A stretch of 64,000 bases of DNA from Paralvinella palmiformis (taxonomy: Eukaryota; Annelida; Polychaeta; Terebellida; Alvinellidae), in contig JAODUP010000274.1 of assembly GCA_025642065.1 (NCBI GenBank), forward strand, positions 186,001-250,000, in the 5' to 3' direction. Of the stretch, positions 53,511-64,000 are shown piece after piece. A program made the translations under genes and the position numbers. The notes beneath the pieces are model-generated. The model saw nothing but the letters and a program-made list of their open reading frames with translations, was not told the origin of the DNA and searched no databases. Each line of letters begins with the position of its first letter. Position 1 is the first letter of the stretch.

Positions 53511-53688
53511 GACGGGGAAGGGCCACGTATTATGTACGTTGTCGTGTGCTATAACTCCTTGTGTCTAGGATGTGGGCAACATATTCGTGACTGTCGTGGA
53601 TCCGGGATTGGTTTGGATGTGTATCACTCGTGGTGTGTAATCTGGTAGATATCTGTGAGTTAAATTATTCTATATGTTGTAAGTTCCA

Positions 53689-53741
<53 letters not shown>
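53511..53741. repeat. Spacer and (TA)n tract
   Basis: Unique sequence then pure (TA)n at 53694-53740. Confidence 0.85.
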
Positions 53742-54407
<666 letters not shown>

Positions 54408-54489
54408 CATACGGCTCCCCCATGCCCACGATGCAGATTATTTAATCCTGGCCCCGCGGGCTGGTGAACTATCTTCCTTTTCTACGTTC

Positions 54490-54800
54490 CTTTTCTAGTG
54501 TGAGGGTGGGTGTGGGTGTGGGTGGGGTGGGGATGGGGGTATGGGCCTTGGTGTGGAATGAAGGGCTATATTTATTCCGGATCGGTTATGGGATAACTCC
54601 AAGCCGTAAACATTTGATGAATGACCGTTGGCTGTGGGGTATGGGAAGTGGGGGGGGGGGGCGTGGTGCTGGTGATTGGAGGGTGATGATAACTGTGGTT
54701 GTCTGTCTACAACCGTTTTGTGATCCGTGATTGGGTTACTATGGCCTCTTCTCTGGGTGGGTGGTTGGGTGGCTGGGTGGGTGGGTTGGTGAGTGGTTGA
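54490..54800. repeat. G-rich tracts with quadruplex potential
   Basis: GGGTGTGGGTGTGGGTGGGG at about 54504-54530, G11 near 54651, and six GGG runs at 54755-54785 with loops of 1-5 bases. Confidence 0.85.
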
Positions 54801-55325
54801 GTAGGTGGGATGGATGAATGGATGGTTGATGGGCGAGTCACTCTGCGGCCTCAAGTACGTGATGATGGATTGGATGACGGGAGGGGGGTGTGTGGCTATT
54901 GGATATACGGATTAAGAGGGGAGAGTTCCTGCACATACTAAGTCCGTAACACATAAGAATAATGATGGAGCGAGGGGGGTCACTCTCTTAGCTACCCGAC
55001 AAGAATTATCGCCGCGATAATGGAAAGTGACGGGACTAAAAATGAATATCGGGATAAATATTTATCCGAAATGATGTCGACAAATCGCGGGTTACGACTC
55101 GGGATAGTGGCAGTCATCAAAGCGGATGAGGGAATTATCCACAGAGGCGTGGCTCCCGGAATGGATGTGGGAGAGACCACCCCCCACCCCGCCCCGATAG
55201 GAAAGTTGGGCGAGGGTGAAACATGTATCACCTCTTTCGCCTTCGTAAATAACCCCGATAAACCCTGTTCTTCTTTATTTCTTCCCCCACCCTCCCCAAC
55301 TGCATGTGTCATCGTGACATATATA
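54801..55325. other. Low-repeat CpG-containing stretch
   Basis: Overlapping open frames on both strands (121 codons plus from 55020; 106 codons minus from 55312) without recognised domains. TATTTATCCG and GCCGCGATAATGG occur near 55008-55075. Coding status unresolved. Confidence 0.35.
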
Positions 55326-56010
55326 CCAATCCTCCCGTCCGCCCCCTCGACTGGATATGATTGGCTATCGGTTGCCTATTTATAATGGCTAATAATCACT
55401 AATGTCGGCTAGCCGTTTGGCTAATGATCTCTCGGCTCTGTTAATGGCGATTGGCCGCGGCTTCACGGACAATGATCGTACGTCATCTAGACTGACGATA
55501 GAGGGCGTGTTGTGAGAATATCGCTGACAAATTGGCTATGATCGGCAGTCATAAGATAACCACACTGCAATTATCTCTGGCCTGTTAGAACTGGGCCGGA
55601 AGTCACGTCACTCGCGAAAGCCGGTCTCTGATTGGTCGCTCGCTCGCTGGCTCGCCCACCGTGTCCTACTTATTCCAACCGTGGCCTGGTTTGTAACTTC
55701 GGTAAAATTGACGTCCTTAGAAGACACTTCTAATTGGGTCGGTCGTCGTGACGTCGGCGCTCGGTCATCAACCCGTTGTAACTAGACCGGACGCGACCTA
55801 ATTAATGCGCTGTCTTCCGATTGGATGCCGCGCGCCATGACATCCTTTTGTCGTCGCTAGCTGATAGAACTAGGTCGGACCTGACGTAACTAGAAAGCTA
55901 GCCGCTGATTGGTTGTCAGTCGCGACATTGCCAGTTTGTTCGTTGTCATAATTAGAACATCGTTTGCTGATTGGTCGTCCTGTATCACGTGGTGTGTCGT
56001 CATTTAAAAA
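55326..56010. repeat. Decayed ~90-bp array with ATTGG and ACGT motifs
   Basis: ATTGG occurs at 55360, 55450, 55531, 55631, 55733, 55820, 55908 and 55970 (all plus), spaced 62-102 bases, with a CCAAT at 55326. Between them a TAGAACTRGG..CGGA..TSACGT block recurs, for example near 55587, 55790, 55865 and 55952. This reads as a heavily diverged tandem array or a regulatory region with periodic inverted CCAAT boxes. Confidence 0.5.
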
Positions 56011-56049
56011 AGATTAATTTTACTTTAATGTGCTGTAATATATTATCAT

Positions 56050-56300
56050 CCGGTCTGACAGCCCAGCTGATAGCGCTCTAGATATCCGGGTGTTTCTTTT
56101 CACACCGAACGTAACATCAGATCGCGGTTTCGAGTCGCACTTCGTCGATGTCGGGAACTTTTTTCCTAACCCCTCCCCTGCCGGACAAGTCCGGAAGAGG
56201 AGTGAGAGAAGAGGCAGTTCGTTAAAAACTAGCCTGTGTGCTCTCGGGGATGTTGAGGGAGTGTGCGTGCGTATAGGTCATGTTTGTAATACGGTGCTGA
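56050..56300 (+). mobile_element. tRNA-like SINE remnant
   Basis: CAGCCCAGCTGATAGCGCTC (box A-like), CGGTTTCGAGTCGCAC (box B-like) and a GGGTGTTTCTTTTCAC string between them. The order is rearranged relative to the usual family B layout. Confidence 0.4.
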
Positions 56301-56479
56301 CTCGTTGAGGACGTTTCATGACACATGGCTGATTATTTGTGACGTCAGTGATGACATCACGTCGTACTGATCTGATCAGATCGGTACGTTATGGTTGTGT
56401 GTCAGTCAGTTTCGTATCTGTGAGTGAGTCAGCCAGTCGGGGCGGTGGCGGCGGGTGGGTGGTGGCACACAGACAGACA
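56301..56479. other. Spacer, no gene
   Basis: GACGTCAGTGATGACATCACGTC near 56342 is CRE-like and partly palindromic. No gene. Confidence 0.4.
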
Positions 56480-56880
56480 TGTGAAGATTAGCAGACAAAG
56501 ACCAAAAACATGCAGACAGACAGACAAACATATAGACAGACCGGCATTCAGGCAGGCAGATAGACAGGCATGCAGACAGGCCGATTGACAGACTGGCAGT
56601 CAGAGAGGCTGGGCTGACTTGACTGACTGACTGACTGACTGACTGACTGACTGACTGACTGACTGACTGACTGACTAACGGAGGGACCGACCGACCGACC
56701 GACTAATATGCAGAATAAGAGAGATAAAGTAAGACAGGAACATACTGACTGACAGAATAGACAGGCAAACACAGACAAGCGGATATAGACAGACAAGCTA
56801 ACTGACAGAGAAACATGGCGAGAGATAGACAGAAAGAATGACGAATAAATAGACGTAGAGATGAGCAGACAGACAAACAA
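56480..56880. repeat. (CAGA)n, (GACT)n and (CGAC)n repeats
   Basis: Degenerate CAGACAGA/CAGGCAG units, about 14 GACT units at 56619-56676, CCGACCGACC at 56687-56703, then more diverged CAGACA units. Confidence 0.9.
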
Positions 56881-56897
56881 TAAAAACATGTACGCGT

Positions 56898-56902
<5 letters not shown>

Positions 56903-56981
<79 letters not shown>

Positions 56982-56983
56982 AA
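56903..56983. repeat. (TA)n(GA)n compound microsatellite
   Basis: About 28 TA units then about 11 GA units. Confidence 0.97.
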
Positions 56984-57149
56984 GATAATTTTGTGGTGAG
57001 AAATGACATCTCTCAGACGGAGAAGTTGTCAAAAATAAACGGTTCACTGATGAACCGTCTAGATGTTATATTCATCAGTTATTATTAAATGTGACAGTGC
57101 ATTTTTTCAACTATTTTCAAAACATTCACAAGGACTGACGAAACATAGA

Positions 57150-57266
57150 CGCCTCGGCATGAAAAGTCGCCGGATGTTACGGATTTAGTCCCTTGATGAA
57201 TCGTCCAAGATGTTAAATTTTCCAGATTCTCTGTGCCAGTGCTTTATTCTACACCGCTAAAACACA
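57150..57266 (+). repeat. Family C repeat, copy h
   Basis: CTCGGCATGAAAAGTCGCC, GATTTAGTCCCTTGATGAAT, CGTCCAAG, TTCTCTGTGCCAGTGC, end TCTACACCGCTAAAACACAC. Confidence 0.78.
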
Positions 57267-57284
57267 CAAACGCCGGCGCGTACT

Positions 57285-57400
57285 CGTACAAGCAAACAAG
57301 CAAACAAACGACATTAACAATAATAACAATTCAAAATCACCAATCGAACAAACAAAAACGTCAACAAAAAACACAAACAACAAACACAAACAAACAAACA
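57285..57400. repeat. CAAACAAAC-rich A/C tract
   Basis: Degenerate CAAACAAA units. Confidence 0.8.
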
Positions 57401-57994
57401 CTCAGATGGTCTGTTATTAGCCAATTGTTTAGCCAACCAGTTAATATTGTAGCCGCCTGTGTCTAGACTGATAAAATGATGATCATTTCTCTCTTGTCAT
57501 CCGTCTTATAAACAATTATGGGATGGGCTGATTTATCGTTGTCATTCCAATGGCTTCTCACCGTGTTTGTTAATTTCTAATTAATTGTAGGCTAAAGGCG
57601 TGAAAGTCCCGTAGGAAGAGGGAGAGGGTGGTGGTGGTTGTGGTCGCGGTGGTTGATGGCGGATAGGGGTTGATGCGGATTTGTGCGCCATAAATCACTT
57701 CTCGTACATAAAAAAAGGTTTATGACAAATGAGAGTAAACACTAACTTCGGGTATCTCCGGTATAAGACGGGTGTTGTCGGCTATGGTTTCGGGTCTGTA
57801 ATTAGATTACATTTTATGGACCGTTTAGAGACTGCGCGTGTTGGGAGGGGGGTGGTTGGTGGTTGGGGGGAAATGGGTGTTTTATGGTGGCATTTGTTTG
57901 ATGACTTTTATGCAACGTTTTTGTATAAAGTGCTCGTTTTGTGCAGTGATGTTTACGACGAGTGATATGGCGCGGGGAAGAGGTATGTGCGTGT
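57401..57994. other. Spacer, no gene
   Basis: (GGT)n-like G-rich stretch near 57626-57670 and GGGAGGGGGGTGG near 57842. No gene recognised. Confidence 0.45.
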
Positions 57995-58190
57995 CCGTGT
58001 CCGATTGATTGATTGATTGATCGTTTGATTTATTGATAGATCGATCGATTGATCGATTGAGTCAGTCGGTCTGTCGAATGGGTTCGTCGGTTGATTGAGT
58101 CGGTTGGTCAATTGAGTCAATCGGTCGATTGAGTCGGTCGATTGAGTGGGTCGATTGAGTTGGTTGATTGAGTTGGCCGGTTGGTCGGTG
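57995..58190. repeat. (GATT)n and GATTGAGTCGGTC repeats
   Basis: ATTG units followed by 12-16-bp TCGATTGAGTCGGTTGG-type diverged units. Confidence 0.88.
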
Positions 58191-58214
58191 AGCGATTTTA
58201 CATCGGCCAGCCAT

Positions 58215-58505
58215 TGTCTTAACGTGTTAATCTTGTTGTCCCGGTGTGTTAATCTTGTTGTCCCGGTGTGTTAACCTTGTTGTCCCGGTGTGTTAATCTT
58301 GTTGTCCCGGTGTGTTAATCTTGTTGTCCCGGTGTGTTAATCTTGTTGTCCCGGTGTGTTAACCTTGTTGTCCCGGTGTGTTAACCTTGTTGTCCCGGTG
58401 TGTTAATCTTGTTGTCCCGGTGTGCTAATCTTTTGTCCCGGTGTGTTAATCGTGTTGTCCCGGTGTGTTAATCTTGTTGTCCTGGTGTGTTAATCTCGTT
58501 GCACC
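58215..58505. repeat. 22-bp minisatellite, ~13 copies
   Basis: Near-identical units TGTTAATCTTGTTGTCCCGG plus TG, with a T/C variant (AATC and AACC) and one single-base deletion near 58433. Confidence 0.97.
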
Positions 58506-58735
58506 CCATCGCTAGCACATGTTAGACGTGACGTGTCATTGTCAATCATGTCATCCATATATTTCTCTCCTGTGTCATCATCACTCAATGGTCACGATCG
58601 TGTCCACGTCTCTCCTATAAATAGTGTTATAATAATCTATTGATGGAGACTTCAACCGATATTAGTTATTTTGTTGTTGTCGTTGTTGTTATGACAGCTG
58701 TGTCTTGAATTGACGTGCTGCTGGTGTGTTGTCAC
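58506..58735. other. Spacer, no gene
   Basis: Unique sequence; nothing recognised. Confidence 0.5.
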
Positions 58736-58830
58736 TGTGGGTTGTTGTTGTTGTTGTTGTTGTTATTGTTGTTGCGGTGGTTGTTATTGTTGCAGTGGTT
58801 TTTATTGTTGTTTTGTGTTGTTGTTAATTG
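58736..58830. repeat. (TTG)n tract
   Basis: TTG units with interruptions, encoding runs of Leu or Asn in accidental frames. Confidence 0.93.
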
Positions 58831-58930
58831 GTCGAGAGGGATATCAGTGCTGGTGAGGTGCATCTTCGTGTTAGAGTGGTTGTTATTTTTGATTGAGGAA
58901 GGATGTTTTGTCATTAATTAAGTCGTGCAA

Positions 58931-59047
58931 GAGTGAGTGAGTGAGTGAGTGGTGAGTGAGTGAGTGAGTGGTGAGTGAGTGAGTGAGTGAGTGAGTGAGT
59001 GAGTGAGTGAGTGAGTGAGTGAGTGAGTGAGTGAGTGGTGGTGAGTG
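58931..59047. repeat. (GAGT)n array
   Basis: GAGT units with two GTGG interruptions. It abuts the 3' end of the minus-strand SINE at 59049-59229 and so looks like its (ACTC)n tail. Confidence 0.97.
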
Positions 59048-59048
59048 A

Positions 59049-59229
59049 TGATGTGATGTTTTACTGCCACTTTTGTGCATATGGTAGGCTAAATGGCCGA
59101 GCAACTATCAAAGGTAATGAAGTGAACTCAAAGATTAAACACCCTTCAGATATGCCCATGCCGAGATTTGAACTCAGGTGCTAGTGATCTGTGGTCCAAT
59201 GCGCTACCAATTAGACCACGGAGGCGCCC
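59049..59229 (-). mobile_element. tRNA-derived SINE, family B
   Basis: Minus strand: GGGCGCCTCCGTGGTCTAAT head, box B GAGTTCAAATCTCGGC, CATATCTGAAGGGTG, a GTTTAATCTTTGAG signature, GTGGCAGTAAAACATC end, then the tetranucleotide tail at 58931-59047. Confidence 0.88.
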
Positions 59230-59735
59230 TTGTGGACATATTTTAGCATGTGTTCGCGCCACTTAAATATGCCTTTACCAACGTAGACAAGGTTATGATA
59301 TATTAAGACAAATCTGTATCCACTGCTAAGTTGCTTAGAACTAGTGTCGCGTTCCTCTGATGTGGCGCCATCTAGGTGAAGATGTTTTCTCTCTTGAAGT
59401 CTGCCATTCTGGTTAGAAAAGTTCATCAAAGTACTCAAGCGCTTAAAAATATTCAGATGCTGTTGTTTTTCTATCTCAGAAAAGATTTAAATTCAACTAT
59501 AAATGTTCGCATTATCTGAAATCTTATCTCTTACTCAATTTCCCAAAAGAGGAATATTTTACTGATTGAACCATTTCGAATTGACACATCAGCTTCCGGT
59601 TGAAGACATTCGAGGGACGCCACATTTGATATGGTATTTGATGATATCGCTCGATATCGGCTGATATCATCGGTTGATATGAAGGAAAACAATATATTGT
59701 AGAAGTATAATAGCCGCGATATCAGATCGTTGATA
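59230..59735. other. Spacer with GATATC repeats
   Basis: GATGATATC and GATATCATC face each other around TCGATATCGG at 59641-59674. No gene recognised. Confidence 0.5.
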
Positions 59736-60004
59736 GCTGGTGTGTGTTTGTGACTTTCATCTTGATTTTAGTTTTATTGTTTGCCTCAGGCCGCCCGCCA
59801 GATGTCACTGCGATCTGGGCTGTCGATGGCGCCACTGCGGCCATTTTTGGAGCGGATTTGGCGAATGGCGTTTTATTGCCATTCGGTTGAGTTACGTCTG
59901 TTTGTGTGTTTTTGTGCGTGATCGTGCGCATGCGTGCGTTCATGCGTGCATGCGTGCCACATTCGCATTATGGCCGATCCAGGCCACCGTAAACGCGGCT
60001 CGTT
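59736..60004. other. Low-repeat stretch, no gene
   Basis: CCGCCCGCCAGATGTCAC and ATGGCGCCACTGCGGCCATT near 59790-59845; CGCATGCGTGCG near 59927. Possibly regulatory. Confidence 0.35.
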
Positions 60005-60325
60005 GTCGTGACAGTTTGTCGACCAGCATCATAACCAGCTTAATGACCAGCTTAGATTTAAACTTCGGAGACGGTTGGGAGACCAGCTGAAAGACCAGCT
60101 GAGCGGCCATATTGGCGATCAGTTTAAGGATCAGTTGGGCAGTAGGTTTGTTTTAATGATCAGTTTAGGCAGTAAACTGGAGGATCAGCCTACATCTGGG
60201 CCAGGCTAAAAGGTCGACGAACTGTGCTAGATAGGTGACCTCTTCAAGGACAAACTATAAGACCAGCTTAAAGACCAGCTTAAGGGCCATCTTAAATACC
60301 GTACTGAAAAAGAACATCAAGACCA
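60005..60325. repeat. Degenerate 12-bp GACCAGCTTAAA repeats
   Basis: GACCAGCTTA, GACCAGCTGA and GATCAGTTTA recur about 20 times with drift. Confidence 0.85.
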
Positions 60326-60336
60326 GGGTTAAGCTT

Positions 60337-60337
60337 G

Positions 60338-60393
<56 letters not shown>

Positions 60394-60560
60394 CATCTGT
60401 CTGTCTGTCTGTCTGTCATTGTATTTGTCTATTCTACCTCCCTGTCCGTTTGTCTGTTTTTGTCTATCTGTGGGGAACCCATGACTGACTAACGCCCCCC
60501 CCCCCTACCAGTACCATCACCCAGTCCCATTTTCATCATCATCATCATCATCATTTTCTC
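60337..60560. repeat. (CT)n(TG)n(CTGT)n, C run and (CAT)n
   Basis: CT at 60341-60376, TG to 60392, CTGT to 60417, C11 near 60496, CAT at 60536-60554. Confidence 0.93.
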
Positions 60561-60846
60561 TCATCATCGCTCAATGTCATCTCTTGTCATCTTCTCAAGT
60601 TTCTGATGACGTTATCATTCCGCTTGTCGTCGGCCACGTCACGCCGCTGACGGGCGATGACGTCACATAATACGCTCGCGTGTTGCCAGCATCGTCACTA
60701 TTCATTGCGTTATTGACCTGGTTGCAGTCACGTGCCAGTCACGTGATCGCTGGGCCGTGCATCGTCAGATAATTAGCTGGCCGCTAAAAGTCGTCAATTG
60801 TCGAAAAATGGCGGCTAGAGTCGGCCAACTGTGGATCCTCTACTTA
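60561..60846. promoter_or_regulatory. CRE/E-box-containing low-repeat stretch
   Basis: GATGACGTCACATAAT near 60656 (full TGACGTCA), paired AGTCACGTG E-boxes (CACGTG at 60729-60734 and 60740-60745) and AAAATGGCGGCTAG near 60806 (YY1-like). No exon recognised. Confidence 0.35.
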
Positions 60847-61090
60847 ATTAACATCAGAGAGAGGGGGGATACGGAAAGAGAGAGTGTGTGTGAGTGAGAG
60901 AATGTGAGAGAGATAAAGTGTGTGTGAGAAAGAGAGTTAGATAAATAGATGACTGGATATACAGAGAGGTAGAGGGAGATAGGTTGAGTGAGTGAGTGAG
61001 TGAGTGAGTGAGTGAGTGAGTGAGTGAGTGAGTGAGAGTGAGTGAGTGAGGTGAGTGAGTGAGTGAGTGAGTGTAGATTATATATAAAGT

Positions 61091-61177
<87 letters not shown>

Positions 61178-61180
61178 ATC
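60847..61180. repeat. (GA)n, (GAGT)n, (TA)n and (GA)n tracts
   Basis: GA-rich 60855-60935, GAGT 60986-61072, TA 61088-61138, GA 61139-61175. Confidence 0.95.
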
Positions 61181-61262
61181 AGACTGGTGACCATCTGTCA
61201 GTATTATGCCTGTCCCCCGGAGCATCACCCCCTCACCTTACTTCGTCTGTCCCTTTTTTCTG

Positions 61263-61400
61263 TGCCGAGATGGCTTGAACCGTAGGGCGCTCGACGCCAA
61301 GCCACCTTAACGAGTTCGGATCCCATTGCAATTTGGTTTTCTCACTGACATCTCTCCCGCCGAACTTGAACTGAGCGAAGAATAAGACGCGAGCGACAAT
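61263..61400 (+). mobile_element. tRNA-like SINE remnant
   Basis: GAGATGGCTTGAACCGTAGG (box A-like) and GAGTTCGGATCCC (box B-like, from about 61311). Confidence 0.45.
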
Positions 61401-61860
61401 GTGCCAAAGTTGGGCTTTCGCTCTGGGCGCGGCTGCGCAGTGAGTGCTCCTGTGTGAGTTGAAGAGTTCGAGAATGTACACGTGATGTTGATGGAATCGC
61501 GGCCCTTCGAAGGCCCTTTATTCAATTTCAGAATCGAATACAATTTCGAATAAGAACGGTGACGAGTATCCCACGTGTAAAAGCCCCTGGTGCGTTTCTG
61601 ATGTTTAAAAGAGTTGTTGGCGTTCATTTAGGTTTTTCCGTATGTTTTGCGTTAATTCGGGATTTTTTCTCTGATTTTAGTTTCGAACGTCGTTGTCCAT
61701 CTCAGGTCAATTTGTGTTAATGTGTTAATTTAAATTGTGCATTCTGTTAAACTGTTCGATCGGTACTGCGTAGAAATGCATGCGCCGTGTTAACTCGAAG
61801 CCTAATAGGTGTTAATGAAATAAGTCCGATGTGTTTTATCGGCTAATTTTATGCGTACGG
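61401..61860. other. Low-repeat stretch, no gene
   Basis: TTCGAAGGCCC and repeated AATTTCGAAT strings near 61505-61550. A 106-codon minus frame overlaps the SINE remnant and shows no domain. Confidence 0.4.
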
Positions 61861-62118
61861 CAACGTGAGATCGTAGAAAATCTAGGTCAGGGCCAGGGTC
61901 ACACAAGCAGCGGACGTCGCCATCGGGATCCCGCTTCCGGCGACAGATGGTCTTCCGGTGGTGCCAGCTGACCTACGACTGATCCGATGGACTTCGTTAG
62001 ATCCGTCGAGTGGATAGTTAAAGGCATCGCTCGGCCGAGCGCATGCATGCGCTCTCGCGCACGTGCAGTCGTACCGAGTAGACTTTGCGCACGTTCTGGG
62101 AGCGCGCTAATGCACACC
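61861..62118 (+). promoter_or_regulatory. Candidate CpG-rich promoter
   Basis: Dense CpG, no simple repeats. Contains the 18-bp perfect palindrome GAGCGCATGCATGCGCTC (62037-62054), a GCGCATGC NRF1-like string, and CTCGCGCACGTGC. It leads into an ATG in strong context and a splice donor. YY1-like sites lie downstream at 62140-62150, 62235-62246 and 62334-62346. No TATA box. A TATA-less housekeeping promoter is the inference. Confidence 0.4.
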
Positions 62119-62155
62119 ATGGCTGTGGAACAGGCTAATAAGATGGCGTCTCTTG
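62119..62155 (+). CDS. Candidate first coding exon (partial)
   Basis: ATG at 62119 in ACACCATGG context opens MAVEQANKMASL plus one base, then G|GTGAGT at 62156 matches the consensus 5' splice site. The exon overlaps AAGATGGCG (62140), a YY1-like site often found just downstream of start sites. The reading continues to a stop at 62182-62184 if unspliced. Product unknown: the peptide is too short to recognise, and no second exon was found before the window end. The alternative is a chance ATG plus donor in a CpG-rich regulatory region. Confidence 0.3.
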
Positions 62156-62720
62156 GTGAGTGTTTTGACCAAGTGTTTCGCTAATTGACCAAGTGACTGT
62201 CATGGCGGGATGTCGGAGTGTCATTGGTCGGCTAGACGCCATCTTAACGCAATCTCGGCTCCATATATTGAGTTAAGATTCTTCTGATCCGGGACAGGCG
62301 TAGATGAAGAGAGAAAGAACCCCGAGTACCATCGGCCATCTTGTGGCGGAGGGGGTGACGCTTCAGCACTCGGAAGAGCGACGCTGTCGTCAATTGGCGC
62401 TCGTACACGTCATTGGTGAGGCTCTCCGAGTGAAAATACTGCCACATTTGAGGGTGTTTGAAGCAGTTTTTGAGGACGTTTGAGGGTGTGCCGCTTCGGA
62501 TTCGATTTAGGGCGAATTTTTGCCTAACATCCGGGGCACTTGCGTTTCGGTGATGTCAAAACTTGAGCACTTCCTCCGGGTTCGTTGACGTTTCGGTGAC
62601 GGTCGGGGACGGTGAAGCACGTGATCCAGTGGACACGATGACGTCTCGTCGGAAGATAAGGACGCGTTACTGCGATGTGGATCCGGTTGGTTTTTCCTGA
62701 AAACACGCCCGCAATTGCAC
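62156..62720. other. Low-repeat CpG-rich stretch
   Basis: GTCATTGGTCGG, GACGCCATCTTA (62235-62246) and GGCCATCTTGTGG (62334-62346), plus AAGCACGTGATC near 62614. It would be intron 1 and regulatory sequence if the exon call is right; it could also serve a divergent transcript. Confidence 0.4.
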
Positions 62721-62949
62721 CCCCCTCACCTCACTCCGCGCTATGATCATAATGATCACTCGTTTATCGCCCACTCTCAATGTTTCTGTCGCCGACTGCT
62801 GGCTAGGGCTGCCTACTGTGTCTCTGGGAGCCGCCCCTGCATGAGGATCCGCTTCGAGGAACCCCGTTGAGTATCCGCCTCCACATCCATCCGATTGCCA
62901 GTTTATGGCTTTCTAGATGAGCAAGCATTACGTTTATGGTCATGCCACA
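62721..62949. other. Spacer, no gene
   Basis: Unique sequence; no recognised feature. Confidence 0.45.
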
Positions 62950-63150
62950 AGTAAATATAGACACATGCGCGCGCACCCACACGCACACACGCACGCACAC
63001 CACACACACACACACAGAGAGAGAGAATAGAAACACCCACGCACGCACGCACGCACGCACAGAGAAGAGAGAGAGAGAGAGAGAACGCGCCCACTTGCAC
63101 ATATACGCACATACAGACACGCACACAAACGCGCGCACCCACACCAATCT
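62950..63150. repeat. (CA)n, (GA)n and (CGCA)n tracts
   Basis: CA/GC at 62966-63014, GA at 63015-63026, CGCA at 63040-63060, GA at 63067-63084, CA/CG at 63116-63142. Open frames are repeat translations. Confidence 0.93.
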
Positions 63151-63537
63151 AAAAAAATCACACTTGGCAAATATTGGTCAATGTGGCCAACGCCCCCCTC
63201 CCTTCCCAATCTGAACTTCCAAGAGAGCATCCACTTTGCAACCTTTTCAGTCTCACACTGGGCAACCCCCCCCCACACACACGTCGTCCTTCACCTCTGG
63301 CAGCTAGCCACTCATTCACAGCTCAGTGGACAAGTGCAATGTGTCAAGCGCTCTACTGACTGGGCTGTACGTAACAAGACTGACTGAATGATTCAGAGTG
63401 CTTGCTGAATTTGCGCATCGACTGAAAATATTTAAACCAGTTTTTATCTCTCTATTCGTTTACCTGCGAATTTATTCCTCAGGTTAAAGCAATTCTTGAA
63501 TGACTCATACCTGTTTCAGATTATGAGCAGAAAATAA
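63151..63537. other. Spacer, no gene
   Basis: C9 and ACACAC near 63269-63281. Otherwise unique; nothing recognised. Confidence 0.5.
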
Positions 63538-63818
63538 TCGTAAATAAGTCTGTGTTCACACGGACTACATTGAGCTCGCTGCCACGTGGTTGATTAATTA
63601 AATAGCAGAATATATACGCATGCGCAAAATTTGGCGCACAGAATGTGATGACCTTTTACCGAACAGAATGTCAGCGTCCAGGTTTGGATTCGTATATGAT
63701 TAAACCTAAACACGCATATGTTGATGACGTCAGTATACAACTCTTCTACGTCATAGGCACGACGGAAAGGGTGAGAACTGGAGGCCTGAATTTCCTCATA
63801 CCCGCCATTAAAATATCC
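63538..63818 (+). mobile_element. Dispersed ~300-bp element, copy 2
   Basis: Collinear with 3914-4226: the CCACGTGG E-box (63582-63589) and TTGATTAATTAA, GCATGCGC, ATGTTGATGACGTCAG with TGACGTCA at 63725-63732, CAACTCTTCT, and the end block CTGAATTTC...CATTAAAATAT. No coding capacity recognised. Confidence 0.6.
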
Positions 63819-64000
63819 ACGTATAGTTAATATAATAAATATTTAATAATATTCAATTTATGATAAACTGTAAATAGCAAATGGTTGGAGGTAGTTTTAT
63901 TTCTTTTTAATTAGGGATTCTATATTTCTGACCAAAAGATAACTATATACTGAGAATGACTTTAATCTGCGCAATTAAAAATATACTAAATCTTCGCGCA
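63819..64000. other. AT-rich spacer to window end
   Basis: AT-rich, no feature recognised. Confidence 0.5.

Noticed and set aside
55020..55385. 121-codon plus frame and overlapping 106-codon minus frame
   Set aside because: Mixed composition, but both strands are open over the same bases, with Pro-rich C-run translations and no domain.

Overview
This window looks like gene-poor, non-coding nuclear DNA from an invertebrate animal. Four things point that way: tRNA-derived SINEs with RNA polymerase III boxes, a decayed CR1/L2-type LINE, a very high density of microsatellites and minisatellites, and no operons or compact genes. The repeat style (SINEs or small elements ending in (ACTC)n or (CA)n tracts, and many tetranucleotide arrays) fits a mollusc or another lophotrochozoan best. 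That placement is an inference; no gene here fixes the species.

No complete protein-coding gene could be recognised. Most long open frames are translations of simple or tandem repeats. The only protein-like remains with recognisable motifs are a broken LINE reverse transcriptase (39692-40946, +) and a small endonuclease-like piece in the opposite orientation just upstream (39423-39644, -). The best candidate for a host gene start is at 61861-62155: a CpG-rich segment with YY1-like and NRF1-like motifs, an 18-bp palindrome, a Kozak-like ATG and a consensus splice donor 37 bases later. A second promoter-like block lies at 48720-48960. Two unrecognised open frames (38752-39069 and 41326-41658) are not made of simple repeats and are kept as hypothetical.

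Layout. 0-9 kb: microsatellites, a young SINE (family A, 2539-2897), AATTCC-rich and palindromic repeats, copy 1 of a roughly 300-bp dispersed element (3914-4226) and three tandem arrays (17, 13 and 79 bp). 9-19 kb: low-repeat islands separated by SINE remnants. 19-28 kb: a second SINE-A copy, several family B SINEs and the largest tandem arrays (30-bp, CAGG, 33-bp). 28-39 kb: microsatellite-rich spacer with short copies of another dispersed family (family C) that abut (CA)n tracts. 39-41 kb: LINE remains. 41-46 kb: more microsatellite and SINE material. 46-51 kb: the largest low-repeat, CpG-containing zone, with promoter-like motif clusters. 51-60 kb: an inverted-repeat element, a SINE-B with a perfect 13-bp target duplication, a 63-bp array, a decayed ~90-bp array carrying ATTGG and ACGT motifs, and a 22-bp array. 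60-64 kb: the candidate promoter and first exon, then copy 2 of the dispersed element (63538-63818).

The main biology visible is repeat biology: retroposons inserting into and apparently seeding microsatellites, and tandem arrays whose units contain palindromes. All percentages and family assignments are by eye; no database search was possible.
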